Assembly: GCF_009725235.1 (NCBI RefSeq)
Contig: NZ_WJFC01000065.1
Coordinates: 1-61,851, forward strand
Length of the DNA: 61,851 nucleotides
Source: Scytonema sp. UIC 10036
GTDB lineage: Bacteria; Cyanobacteriota; Cyanobacteriia; Cyanobacteriales; Nostocaceae
Direction: 5' to 3'
A model generated the notes under the pieces. The model saw only the letters and a program-made list of their open reading frames with translations. It searched no databases and had not been told where the DNA came from. Positions 27,135-35,339 of this stretch are shown here, one piece after another (the stretch's first letter is position 1; each line of letters starts with the position of its first letter). Both the position numbers and the translations under genes were made by a program.

Positions 27135-28451
27135 ATGGGACAAAGTCATAGAGAACATTTTGAAGAAGGTAAACTGAGATTTGGTTCTTTTCAAATTCCA
27201 CCTGCTCTGAAATCTTTAAATGTCTGTTGTTTCGTAATTGGAGAAAGTGTATCTTTTTTTGGCTCTTGGATGACCCAAATAGCCTTGGTATGGATGGTTT
27301 ATCAATTAACTAATTCAGCCGTGTTAGTTGGTGTTGCTGGATTTACCAATCAAGCTATGGGGCTAATTATTACACCTTTAGTAGGAGTCTTGTTGGATCG
27401 CTGGAATTTGCGATATGTGTTACTAGCAACTCAGTTACTATCTATTCTTTTGTCCTCTATGCTAACTATTCTGACTCTTAACGGTCATCTCAACGTTATA
27501 TGGATTATTGTCATTGGTACTCTTCAGGGGACAATAAAAGCTTTTGATCTACCAGCACGTTTGGTAACAATTCCCAGACTAGTAGAGAATAAAGCAGAGA
27601 CTTACAGCGCAATTTCTATCCATTCTTTCTCGATTAATACAGCTAAGTTTGCCAGTCCAATGATTGCAGGTATATTGCTTGCTAGATCTGGAGCAGCCGC
27701 TTGTTTTTTAATAGATGCTGTTACCTATATACCCTTTATATCTGCAATTTTAACTACCCATATTAGAGCAGTTCCCAAAGAGTCTTCATCTAAAAAAACT
27801 CCTTTTTTAAAAAATTTAAAAGAAGGGTTTGTTTTTGCATATAATTTTTTGCCTATCAGATATGTTTTTGTGTTACAAATCGTTATCTGTTTTATGGCAA
27901 TGACCCATGTTAATTTAATGCCTATTTTTACTCAAAAAATCTTATCTGGTAATGCTGAGACTATGGGATTGCTGATGACCGCTTCAGCACTGGGTTCGAT
28001 AATAGCAGGTTTTTATCTTATTCTTCGCAAGCAAGTCATAGGCTTAGAAAAAGTGATAACACGTTCTACGGTAATTTTAGGCTTGGGTTTGATGCTTTTT
28101 TCTCGTTCTACCAATCTAGAAATTTGTTTGGTTTTAATTTTTCTAGTAGGAATGAGTAATACTTTAACTCTGGCTGCAATCGGTAACTTTGTTCAATCAA
28201 TTTTGCCAGACGAAGATAAACGAGGTAGAGTGACAAGTATATTTACAACAGGTTTTTTGGGAATACTACCTTTTGGTAATTTGTTTTTTGGAGGATTAAC
28301 AAATCAAATGGGAGTTGCTAATGCTCTATTTTTTGGTGGTATGTGTTGTCTTTTGGGAGCTTTTTATTTCTCCCGACAGGAGTCTAAAATGCGAAGTATA
28401 TTACATTCGGTATATGTAAAAATGGGTTTAACAGTAACCAACAATCCGTAG
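27135..28451 (+). CDS. MFS transporter, EntS/multidrug-like
   Basis: A 438-residue major facilitator with twelve predicted membrane segments. The N-terminal SVSFFGSWMTQIALVWMVYQLTNSAVLVG and LVGVLLDRWNLRYVL (the conserved loop 2-3 motif) mark the EntS/MacAB-like exporter branch. It is a paralogue of the reverse-strand carrier at 31629-32894. The substrate is unknown. The flanking sulfonate-binding protein suggests, but does not prove, a link to sulfur compounds. An AAAGGAAG site supports the start. A perfect hairpin overlaps its stop codon. Confidence 0.85.
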   Translation: MGQSHREHFEEGKLRFGSFQIPPALKSLNVCCFVIGESVSFFGSWMTQIALVWMVYQLTNSAVLVGVAGFTNQAMGLIITPLVGVLLDRWNLRYVLLATQLLSILLSSMLTILTLNGHLNVIWIIVIGTLQGTIKAFDLPARLVTIPRLVENKAETYSAISIHSFSINTAKFASPMIAGILLARSGAAACFLIDAVTYIPFISAILTTHIRAVPKESSSKKTPFLKNLKEGFVFAYNFLPIRYVFVLQIVICFMAMTHVNLMPIFTQKILSGNAETMGLLMTASALGSIIAGFYLILRKQVIGLEKVITRSTVILGLGLMLFSRSTNLEICLVLIFLVGMSNTLTLAAIGNFVQSILPDEDKRGRVTSIFTTGFLGILPFGNLFFGGLTNQMGVANALFFGGMCCLLGAFYFSRQESKMRSILHSVYVKMGLTVTNNP

Positions 28452-28502
28452 GTAGGGCTAAAGCCCACCAAAGCACGAATGGTGGGCTTTAGCCCTACCT
28501 AC
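28448..28502. terminator. Bidirectional hairpin terminator between convergent genes
   Basis: GTAGGTAGGGCTAAAGCCCA plus CCA pairs perfectly over 23 bp with 28480-28502, around a 9-base loop. It lies between the stop codons of the MFS and SsuA-like genes and includes the MFS stop. GGGCTAAAGCCC is a common cyanobacterial repeat core. Confidence 0.75.
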
Positions 28503-28508
28503 ATCTAG

Positions 28509-29606
28509 CTATTTCTGACTAATTGTTGGAGGAGTAATTGCTGCATATTGTTGAGGTGTCAGCAAAGCTTCCTGAATATTAAGAGGCTTCGGAAGTAAAC
28601 CATTTCTATAAAAGTAATCAGCGACTCGCTGTTGTTCTTTCACTAAATCTGGAGAAATTGCTCTCAATCCATAGGTACGACGGCTAATTACCAAATCAAT
28701 GACATCCGGAGGTAGTTTCTGTTCTGGTGCGATTAACTTTGCTGTCTCTTTAGGATGTGCTTCAGCCCATCGCTCGATTTTGTCTATTTCTTCAATCACT
28801 ATCCTTAATAATTCAGGGTTATCTATAGCAAATTGTTTTCCTGCTATGTAGTATCCACCAGGAGAATCAAGCCCTTGAGAAGTTCTGAGAACCCGAACTT
28901 TACCCATTCTTTCAGCTATAGCTAGATGGGGATCTCCTGTCACCCAAACAGGAATTTTTCCTTCCAGAAATGTTGCGCGAGCTTCTACGTTAGGTATACT
29001 TAAAACTTGAATATCACTATATTTCAAACCCACATCTTCTAAAGCTCTTAGAATAAAGTAGTGTGATGCAGAAGCTTTTTGGAAAACGACTTTTTGCCCC
29101 TTAATGTTTTTTAGAGTCTTAATGGGTGAATCTGGCGGAACAGCAATGACACTACCTCGACCAGTCTTTTCAGTGCGCCGTCTACCAACAACATAGACAA
29201 TTTCAGCACCGGCTGCTTGGGCAAAAATAGGCGGAGTTTCTCCCACAGAACCCAAATCCACTTTACCCACATTCATAGCTTCCATCAGTTGAGGACCTTG
29301 GGCAAATTGCGCCCATTCTACCTTGACCCCCAAAGGTTCTAGACGCTTTTCCAAGACTTTCGTGACCCTAACCAAATCGCCTGCTTGTTGATACCCCATC
29401 CGGAGTACTTTTGTCTTGATACCAGATGTTTTAGTATTATCTGACACTGGGCGAGCAGAAGATTGTGTTTCTGTCTCTGTTTTTAAGTTATCTCCACTAC
29501 AACTAATTAAAGTGAACGAAGTTGCAATGGTTAGTATTCCTGGTATTATAAGCGCTTTAATGCTGTGAAAAATGCTGAAAGATTGAGTTCTGACTGTAAC
29601 AACCAT
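28509..29606 (-). CDS. ssuA: SsuA-like aliphatic sulfonate ABC substrate-binding lipoprotein
   Basis: A 365-residue periplasmic binding protein of the nitrate/sulfonate/taurine group. The N-terminus is hydrophobic and ends in the lipobox LISC, so it is probably a lipoprotein. The mature part has RMGYQQAGDLV, VEWAQFAQGPQLMEAMNVGKVDLGSVGETPPIFAQAAGA and VAVPPDSPIKTLKNIKGQKVVFQKASASHYFI, close to SsuA. It is a paralogue of 41571-42617. No SsuB or SsuC gene lies beside it, so it must use a transporter encoded elsewhere. Confidence 0.85.
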   Translation of the reverse strand: MVVTVRTQSFSIFHSIKALIIPGILTIATSFTLISCSGDNLKTETETQSSARPVSDNTKTSGIKTKVLRMGYQQAGDLVRVTKVLEKRLEPLGVKVEWAQFAQGPQLMEAMNVGKVDLGSVGETPPIFAQAAGAEIVYVVGRRRTEKTGRGSVIAVPPDSPIKTLKNIKGQKVVFQKASASHYFILRALEDVGLKYSDIQVLSIPNVEARATFLEGKIPVWVTGDPHLAIAERMGKVRVLRTSQGLDSPGGYYIAGKQFAIDNPELLRIVIEEIDKIERWAEAHPKETAKLIAPEQKLPPDVIDLVISRRTYGLRAISPDLVKEQQRVADYFYRNGLLPKPLNIQEALLTPQQYAAITPPTISQK

Positions 29607-29641
29607 ATATAGATACCGTTTCTGTATAAAGTTTTAAGAAA

Positions 29642-29670
29642 GTTTCAGGTAGTATTAACCTACCTGAAAC
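29642..29670. terminator. Hairpin between amidohydrolase remnant and ssuA
   Basis: GTTTCAGGTAG and CTACCTGAAAC pair over 11 bp around a 7-base loop. It lies between two reverse-strand genes and is followed on that strand by a short T-rich stretch. It could end the upstream transcript or act in the ssuA leader. Confidence 0.5.
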
Positions 29671-29737
29671 GCATTTAGCCCTTGTACCCAATGGGGATTA
29701 GAGATTGGGGATTAGAGACTGGGGATTATTTTTTATT

Positions 29738-29855
29738 TCTCGTTCCCAGGTAGAACCTGGGAATGCCTTACGGGAGGCTCCGCCTCCTGTACTCTACCTG
29801 GAGTGCGAGGCAGAGCCTCGCTGTCTGCATTCCTAGGCTCCGCCTGGGAACGAGA
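29738..29855. repeat. CGTTCCCAGGC-type dispersed palindromic repeat, copy D
   Basis: A full unit. It has a CTCGTTCCCAGGTAGAACC opening, GGGAGGCTCCGCCTCC in the middle, GCGAGGCAGAGCCTCGC next, and an inverted close GGCTCCGCCTGGGAACGAG. Confidence 0.85.
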
Positions 29856-29864
29856 GAGCAAAAT

Positions 29865-30365
29865 TTAATCCCTAACCCGCAAGTATTCTTCCGCTTCTTT
29901 CTCAATTGCCGTACCTTTAAAGAAGTCACGATTGAGGCTGGTGTACAACTCCAAAGGATGAATAGATAAGAAATAACGTAAGTCTTCTTTACTAAGAATT
30001 CCCCGTTCTACCATGCTGTAAGCGTTAGAGACCACAGCTGTAATATCAGGTACATCCCAATGACCGGAATCGGAACCCAAAAATGCTTTAACGCGTTGGC
30101 TTTGCCCACCGCAGGTATCGCCAAATGGATTTGCCTTTTGATGGAAAGCGTAAGCAACACGAGTATCATCTGACTCTATGCCAAAGTAGAAGTGATTCAA
30201 AAAGCGATCGACAATTTTAGAACCGCCCACTTGAGCCAGATAGTCAAGAAAAGCTGGTTCAAATTCCTGAGTATGTACATCGGTATCAATGATAGGATAA
30301 CCTAGTTGCTCCCGAATCTGTGCTGACCGAGTCTTCTTTTTAGGACGCTCAAGTGCAATTGTCAT
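29865..30365 (-). pseudogene. Amidohydrolase-2 family protein with internal deletion
   Basis: The N-terminal ~60 residues (YPIIDTDVHTQEFEPAFLDYLAQVGG) carry the DxDxH-type metal motif of TIM-barrel amidohydrolases. The C-terminal ~75 (KAFLGSDSGHWDVPDI, SMVERGILSKEDLRYFLSIHPLELYTSLNRDFFKGT) carry the distal catalytic aspartate and the C-terminal helices. The family is usually 350-400 residues and this protein has 166, so roughly 200 middle residues and most metal ligands are missing without loss of frame. GGAGAAATC upstream gives a good start. Activity is unlikely. Confidence 0.7.
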
Positions 30366-31000
30366 GGCGATTTCTCCATACTGGTGTCACTCGTTGACTT
30401 TTAGTTGTCGTCAATCTCTCACAAACATCGAGCCAGACTTTGTAGGAAGTCTGTTGTTCTTAACCTAGTTAGTCCCGTTACAGAGCGGTGTTGAATCGAA
30501 GCAACAAAACTTTATCTATTTTTAACAATGCCTGCTGTTTTACAACAAGTACGGCTTACTCGTAATACCTGTGCTCGACCTTTAAAACTTTGGATAGTTT
30601 GTTTGTGCGGTATTTGTGATACTTAAATACGGTTAATTGACTGATTTACCGTATTTATTTATAGTATAATTACACAACACCAGGTGAAATACAACCCCCA
30701 AGCAACAATATGTAACTCTATATTTTCAGATCTGATTAAAAAAATACGAGACAATACGTGCCGTTTGAAATGAGTCGTGAGAAATTTATAATCAAGAAGG
30801 CGAACAGAATTTGCTACTATATAAACAAAGCCTTCCTAGATGGACTTTATTAACATAACCTGCCTAGCGCCTGTTTTATTTGTATAGCCGAGATTTCTAA
30901 TTTCTAGAACTCAATGAAATTGAACCTTGAATTGACACAATATTACTACTTAATCTCTCACAATTGAACTAGGATTGCTATAGCAAAACTATAACTAAAA
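30366..31000. other. Divergent intergenic region with operator candidate
   Basis: These 635 bases lie between the amidohydrolase remnant and the chorismate mutase-like gene. No gene is seen. It is AT-rich from 30600 on and holds the 26-bp palindrome at 30628-30653. Confidence 0.5.
30628..30653. promoter_or_regulatory. Palindromic operator candidate TACGGTTA-N10-TTACCGTA
   Basis: The arms TACGGTTA and TTACCGTA flank ATTGACTGAT. With the outer AAA and TTT, pairing extends to 11 bases per arm with one mismatch. It is in the same 8-10-8 register as the sites at 12386 and 15790. It lies between divergent genes, 263 bases from one start and 347 from the other. Confidence 0.7.
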
Positions 31001-31663
31001 ATGACAGCCAATCACACCCGAAAAACTATCTTTTTGCAAACCGTTCCGATTTTTCTGGGGTTGTTTGTTATGAGTGCGCTAGTTGCGGGAACGTTAAAGT
31101 ATTATTTTGTCTCGCGTCATCAACAGTTAAATTCCACAAAGACATTTGTACATCAACAAAAACAAGTCCACAATTTATTACAACTTATGCAACAGCGATT
31201 GATGATTGCTCATGATGTTGCCAGATGGAAATGGAATAAGAAACTCCCTATAGAAGACCGCCAGCGCGAACAGGAATTAATAACAAAAGTACGTCAGCAA
31301 GCAAGAGTTTATAACATCCAAACTGATACAGTTACAGCTTTTTTTCAAGGACAGATAGAAGCTGGAAAACAAATACAGAAAGCTGATTTTCAAACTTGGC
31401 AAAAGCAAGGAATAAAATTTTTTACTAATATCCCAGATTTGAAGAAAAATATAAGACCATCACTAGATAAATTAAATGAGGAATTTTTTCCTGTATTAGC
31501 AGAAGTCATTCCATCTCTTGGTTGTTCTTCAGTACGCGAGTCTATTCAATCGCGTGCTCCAATTATTCTTAAGGGAGATGGTATCGATCGAAAAGTGCAA
31601 CGTACTGCTCTTGCGCCTTTGTTAGAAATTAAGGAAGGTTCTTGCCCGAAGACTTCTCCTTAA
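31001..31663 (+). CDS. Exported or membrane-anchored AroQ-gamma-like chorismate mutase
   Basis: A 220-residue protein. Residues 10-35 (FLQTVPIFLGLFVMSALVAGTLKYY) are an uncleaved anchor or signal peptide. Next come LLQLMQQRLMIAHDVARWKWNKKLPIEDRQREQELITKVRQQA and VTAFFQGQIEAGKQIQ, which match the AroQ helix H1 Arg/Lys pattern and the FF-x-x-QI-x-A-x-x-IQ helix of periplasmic gamma-class chorismate mutases. The known reaction is chorismate to prephenate. Why it sits in this island is unclear. It overlaps the end of the convergent MFS gene by 35 bases. Confidence 0.72.
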   Translation: MTANHTRKTIFLQTVPIFLGLFVMSALVAGTLKYYFVSRHQQLNSTKTFVHQQKQVHNLLQLMQQRLMIAHDVARWKWNKKLPIEDRQREQELITKVRQQARVYNIQTDTVTAFFQGQIEAGKQIQKADFQTWQKQGIKFFTNIPDLKKNIRPSLDKLNEEFFPVLAEVIPSLGCSSVRESIQSRAPIILKGDGIDRKVQRTALAPLLEIKEGSCPKTSP

Positions 31664-32894
31664 TATGAGATTCATTAGCATTGAGCAGATTCTGATGAAC
31701 TAGATCCCGAAATACGGAAAGCTGCTGCATAAAGAAGAGCGAACCTGCAATACAGGCACTCGCACCAAAGATGACGGTATTAGCAGCACCAATGTAGCTA
31801 GCCAAGATACCAGCAATTAAGTTGCCTACAGGAACTGCTCCAGTAGATGCCATAACATAAAGACCCGTAATTTGACCGCGCATCTCATCTGTAACCAATA
31901 ACTGGAGTACCGTGCGACCCGAAATGATTTGCAAAATAAAACCGAAACCAGCTACTACGAGCGCAAGCAGTGAAAGCCATAAGATGTGGGACAAGGCGAA
32001 AACGATTAAGCTCATTCCCATGAGAACTGGTCCAAATGCCAGGGCTTTCTCAAACCCAAACTTACTTGGGCGTCCACTCAAGTAAATTCCACCGATTAAC
32101 GTTCCAACACTTGAAGCCGCCATAAGAAAGCCAAATGTGTTGGGTCCTCCTTGCAAAACTTCGGCAGCAAAAATGGGTCCCAAGGCGAGGAAAAATCCCC
32201 AGACACAGCAAACTAAAGCCGCTCCAATCGCAACCCACCGAATTGGCAGAAAACTGAAGGCGTAGATAAAGCTTGTTCTAAATTCTACTAGAGGTTTCCG
32301 TGTAGAAATGATGGCTTTTTTAGGAGCAAGCCGCATTGCGAGGAGGGCAATAATTACAGCGATGTAACTGATACTGTCGATCGCAAAACAAACGCCTGCT
32401 CCAAATGCTGCATTCAACAAGCCTGCTACTGCGGGTCCAACCATAGTCGCAACGCTAACCAAGGACGAATATAAAGCGATCGCATTCTCAAGATTTTCCC
32501 TTCCAACTGTTTCTGGTAAAAATGCTTGTCGGGTTGGAATCTCAAAAGCATTGACGATCCCTTGCACTAAAGAGAGAACTATAATGTGCCAGATGTTTAT
32601 CGTACTTGTTAGAGCCAGCGACGTTAAGCTTAAAGACTTAAGCATTCCCAGAATCTGGGCGACTGTGAGGATGCGGTGACGATTCCAGCGATCGGCTACA
32701 ATTCCACCTAGAGGAATCAAAACAAAAGTAGGAATTTGGGTAACAAAGCCTACAAGACCAAGCAACCAAGCAGAACTAGTCAGGTGATACACAAGCCAAG
32801 CAGTCGCCACCTGAGTCATGGATGTTCCAACCAAAGAAATTGCTTGACCTATGTAGTACAGCGAAAAATTCCTGAAACGGAAAGTATTAAGCAT
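31629..32894 (-). CDS. MFS transporter, EntS/multidrug-like, paralogue 2
   Basis: A 421-residue carrier with twelve predicted membrane spans. SLVGTSMTQVATAWLVYHLTSSAWLLGLVGF and GGIVADRWNRHRIL mark the same branch as 27135-28451. FEIPTRQAFLPETV matches the KAFDLPARLVTIPRLV region of the other. Substrate unknown. It converges with the chorismate mutase-like gene. The GNAT gene is 28 bases upstream on the same strand, suggesting one transcript. Confidence 0.86.
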   Translation of the reverse strand: MLNTFRFRNFSLYYIGQAISLVGTSMTQVATAWLVYHLTSSAWLLGLVGFVTQIPTFVLIPLGGIVADRWNRHRILTVAQILGMLKSLSLTSLALTSTINIWHIIVLSLVQGIVNAFEIPTRQAFLPETVGRENLENAIALYSSLVSVATMVGPAVAGLLNAAFGAGVCFAIDSISYIAVIIALLAMRLAPKKAIISTRKPLVEFRTSFIYAFSFLPIRWVAIGAALVCCVWGFFLALGPIFAAEVLQGGPNTFGFLMAASSVGTLIGGIYLSGRPSKFGFEKALAFGPVLMGMSLIVFALSHILWLSLLALVVAGFGFILQIISGRTVLQLLVTDEMRGQITGLYVMASTGAVPVGNLIAGILASYIGAANTVIFGASACIAGSLFFMQQLSVFRDLVHQNLLNANESHIKEKSSGKNLP

Positions 32895-32921
32895 GACTGG
32901 TAATTTTTTGTCTCTGTTTAG

Positions 32922-33410
32922 TTATTTGGGATTTATATCAACCGAACTAGATTTGAATTCTTCTGCTGGAAAAGCAATAAATCCAGTTTTCACTCCTCGT
33001 TGGAATCCTGCTTGCTCGTAAAAGCGTAATGTCTCCTCACGTTTTGAGCCACTCAGAAGCATAACTTTGTAACATTGTTGCTTCCATGCAAGATTTAAAG
33101 CATAACGCAGCACTTGCGTACCAATTCCCTGCTGTCGATAATAAGAATGGGTGACAACATTTTCGATAATTCCGTATGGACGTGCGCCGCGTGTCAAGTT
33201 GGGAACAATGGTTAAGTTACAGCTTGCTACTAATTGGTTGGAAAGCTCGGCTACTATGTAATAAAGACGCGGATCGGACAGAATTTTATCCCACAGGGAC
33301 TGCAACACATCGTCTGATGGCAAAGGCGCATCGACAGGATTCAAGTGGCTGTACAAGGAGAGAAGTTGTGGGAGTTCGTCATATGCAATCAAGCGAACGG
33401 TAATTGCCAT
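32922..33410 (-). CDS. GNAT-family N-acetyltransferase
   Basis: A 162-residue acetyltransferase. Features are VASCNLTIVPNLTRGARPYGIIENVVTHSYYRQQGIGTQVLRYAL, with the RxxGIG acetyl-CoA loop near residue 98, and a C-terminal KREETLRFYEQAGFQ segment. The acceptor is unknown. It is first in a likely two-gene unit with the MFS carrier and is divergent from the AprA-like flavoprotein gene. The operator-like site at 33469-33494 lies between them. Confidence 0.85.
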   Translation of the reverse strand: MAITVRLIAYDELPQLLSLYSHLNPVDAPLPSDDVLQSLWDKILSDPRLYYIVAELSNQLVASCNLTIVPNLTRGARPYGIIENVVTHSYYRQQGIGTQVLRYALNLAWKQQCYKVMLLSGSKREETLRFYEQAGFQRGVKTGFIAFPAEEFKSSSVDINPK

Positions 33411-33468
33411 ATCTCACAAATGAGCAAAAGGTATTTACTGAAATTATTATGACCAAATACAGACAAGA

Positions 33469-33494
33469 TGCGGTATCTTGATAAGAATACTGTA
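33469..33494. promoter_or_regulatory. Palindromic operator candidate ahead of the flavoprotein gene
   Basis: TGCGGTAT and ATACTGTA flank CTTGATAAGA, in the 8-10-8 register of the perfect sites with two arm mismatches. The spacer shares TTGATAAG with the 12386 site. It lies between the divergent GNAT (start 33410) and flavoprotein (start 33604) genes. Confidence 0.55.
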
Positions 33495-33603
33495 TTTTTA
33501 ATTGGAGTTGCCAAAACCAATTCCAATTAGTGTCAAAGAAATTGTTTGGAATTGCCATTAAACAGGAGAAGATGAGGCGTGCTTTATTAGGGATTTTAAG
33601 GAT

Positions 33604-35319
33604 ATGGATGTAAATACGCAGTGGATAAAAACAGATGTGCTTGTCATTGGAGGCGGTACAGCAGGGACAATGGCAGCTATTAAAGCAAAACAAGCTTCTT
33701 CAAATGCAGATGTTCTGATTCTGGAAAAGGCAAATATTCGTCGTAGTGGTGCGATCGCAATGGGAATGGATGGTGTGAATACCGCAGTTATTCCGGGACA
33801 CTCCACCCCAGAACAATATGTCCGCGAAATCACCATTGCCAACGATGGTATTCTCCATCAAAAAGCTGTTTATCAAACAGCAAAGCTTGGTTATGAAACA
33901 ATTCAAGAATTGGAAAGTTGGGGTGTAAAGTTCCAAAAAGATCCTCAAGGGAATTATGATGTCAAGCAAGTTCATCGGGTAGGTAAGTATGTACTACCCA
34001 TGCCAGAAGGCAAAGACCTCAAACCCATTCTCACTCGACAAGTTAAACGCCATAAGGTAAACGTAACTAACCGCGTCATGGCAACTCGGGTGTTAGTGAA
34101 AGAAGGAAAAGCAATTGGTGCAGTTGGGTTTGACGTGCGTGGCGGAGATTTTGTCATTATTCAGGCAAAAGCTGTTATTCTCTGTACGGGAGCTTGCGGA
34201 CGCTTGGGGCTTCCTGCATCTGGCTATCTCTACGGGACTTATGAGAACCCTACCAATGCAGGGGATGGTTATTCAATGGCTTACCATGCAGGAGCAGAAC
34301 TCAGCAATATTGAATGCTTTCAAATCAACCCCCTCATTAAGGACTATAACGGTCCCGCCTGTGCTTACGTTGCAGGTCCGTTTGGTGCATATACAACAAA
34401 CGCTGAAGGATACCGCTTCATTAGCTGCGATTACTGGAGCGGACAAATGATGTTGGAAATTTGGAAAGAATTAAATTCTGGTAAAGGTCCAATCCAACTA
34501 CAGATGAGCCATTTAGATGAAGATACCATTTCTGAAATTGAATCAATTTTGTGGTCAAACGAACGCCCAAGCCGAGAGCGCTTTCACCAAGGGAGAGGCG
34601 AAGACTACCGCACGCACGGTGTGGAGATGAGTATCTCAGAAATTGGGCTATGTAGCGGACATAGTGCTTCTGGTGTTTGGGTCAATGAAAAGGCAGAAAC
34701 AACAGTACCGGGGCTGTATGCAGCTGGTGATATGGCAAGTGTTCCCCATAACTATATGATAGGGGCATTTGTCTATGGTCGGTTAGCAGGAACTCATGCG
34801 ATCGCGTACATTCAAGAGTTGAATCATCAAGAACCCGATCCCGATTTTTTAGAAGCAGAAAAAGCTCGTATTTATGCACCCTTGAATCAACCTAATGGAA
34901 TTCCCCACACTCAAGTAGAGTATAAGTTACGGCGACTGGTCAACGACTACTTGCAACCGCCAAAGTCTGGTAACAAAATGGAGATTGGGTTAAAGCATTT
35001 TGTTCGCTATCACGATACGTTAGCACAGATGGGGGCGCGTGACCCTCACGAACTGATGCGTTGTATGGAAGTGCATTTCATTCGTGACTGTGCGGAAATG
35101 GCTGCACGAGCATCCTTATATCGTCGGGAAAGCCGTTGGGGTCTATATCACTACCGCTTGGACTTTCCAGAAAAGAATAACGAAGAATGGTTTTGTCATG
35201 TAAATTTAAAGAAAGATGAGGCGGGGGAAATAATGCTATTTAAGCGTCCTGTTGAACCTTATATCGTGAAGGTTGATATTGCAAAAGAAGTTTATGATGT
35301 GACTGTTTACAGTAATTGA
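33604..35319 (+). CDS. AprA/fumarate-reductase-like FAD flavoprotein
   Basis: A 571-residue flavoprotein of the FAD-binding-2 group. DVLVIGGGTAGTMAAIKAK at residues 11-29 is the Rossmann FAD site, LILEKANIRRSGAIAMGMDG follows, KAVILCTGACGRLG lies mid-protein, and VPGLYAAGDMASVPHNYMIGAFVYGR is the second FAD contact. The C-terminal part is the helical domain (KMEIGLKHFVRYHDTLAQMGARDPHELMRCMEVHFI). Arrangement and length fit adenylylsulfate-reductase alpha or a related dehydrogenase better than succinate dehydrogenase, which is an inference. Electrons could pass to the 2x[4Fe-4S] ferredoxin at 43680. The MFS gene follows within 21 bases. Confidence 0.82.
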   Translation: MDVNTQWIKTDVLVIGGGTAGTMAAIKAKQASSNADVLILEKANIRRSGAIAMGMDGVNTAVIPGHSTPEQYVREITIANDGILHQKAVYQTAKLGYETIQELESWGVKFQKDPQGNYDVKQVHRVGKYVLPMPEGKDLKPILTRQVKRHKVNVTNRVMATRVLVKEGKAIGAVGFDVRGGDFVIIQAKAVILCTGACGRLGLPASGYLYGTYENPTNAGDGYSMAYHAGAELSNIECFQINPLIKDYNGPACAYVAGPFGAYTTNAEGYRFISCDYWSGQMMLEIWKELNSGKGPIQLQMSHLDEDTISEIESILWSNERPSRERFHQGRGEDYRTHGVEMSISEIGLCSGHSASGVWVNEKAETTVPGLYAAGDMASVPHNYMIGAFVYGRLAGTHAIAYIQELNHQEPDPDFLEAEKARIYAPLNQPNGIPHTQVEYKLRRLVNDYLQPPKSGNKMEIGLKHFVRYHDTLAQMGARDPHELMRCMEVHFIRDCAEMAARASLYRRESRWGLYHYRLDFPEKNNEEWFCHVNLKKDEAGEIMLFKRPVEPYIVKVDIAKEVYDVTVYSN

Positions 35320-35339
35320 AACCTGTAGTTTATCTAATT

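Noticed and set aside
28448..28502. Perfect 23-bp hairpin as a transposon end or riboswitch
   Set aside because: It has no partner copy or gene and sits exactly between two convergent stop codons, so a terminator is the simpler reading.
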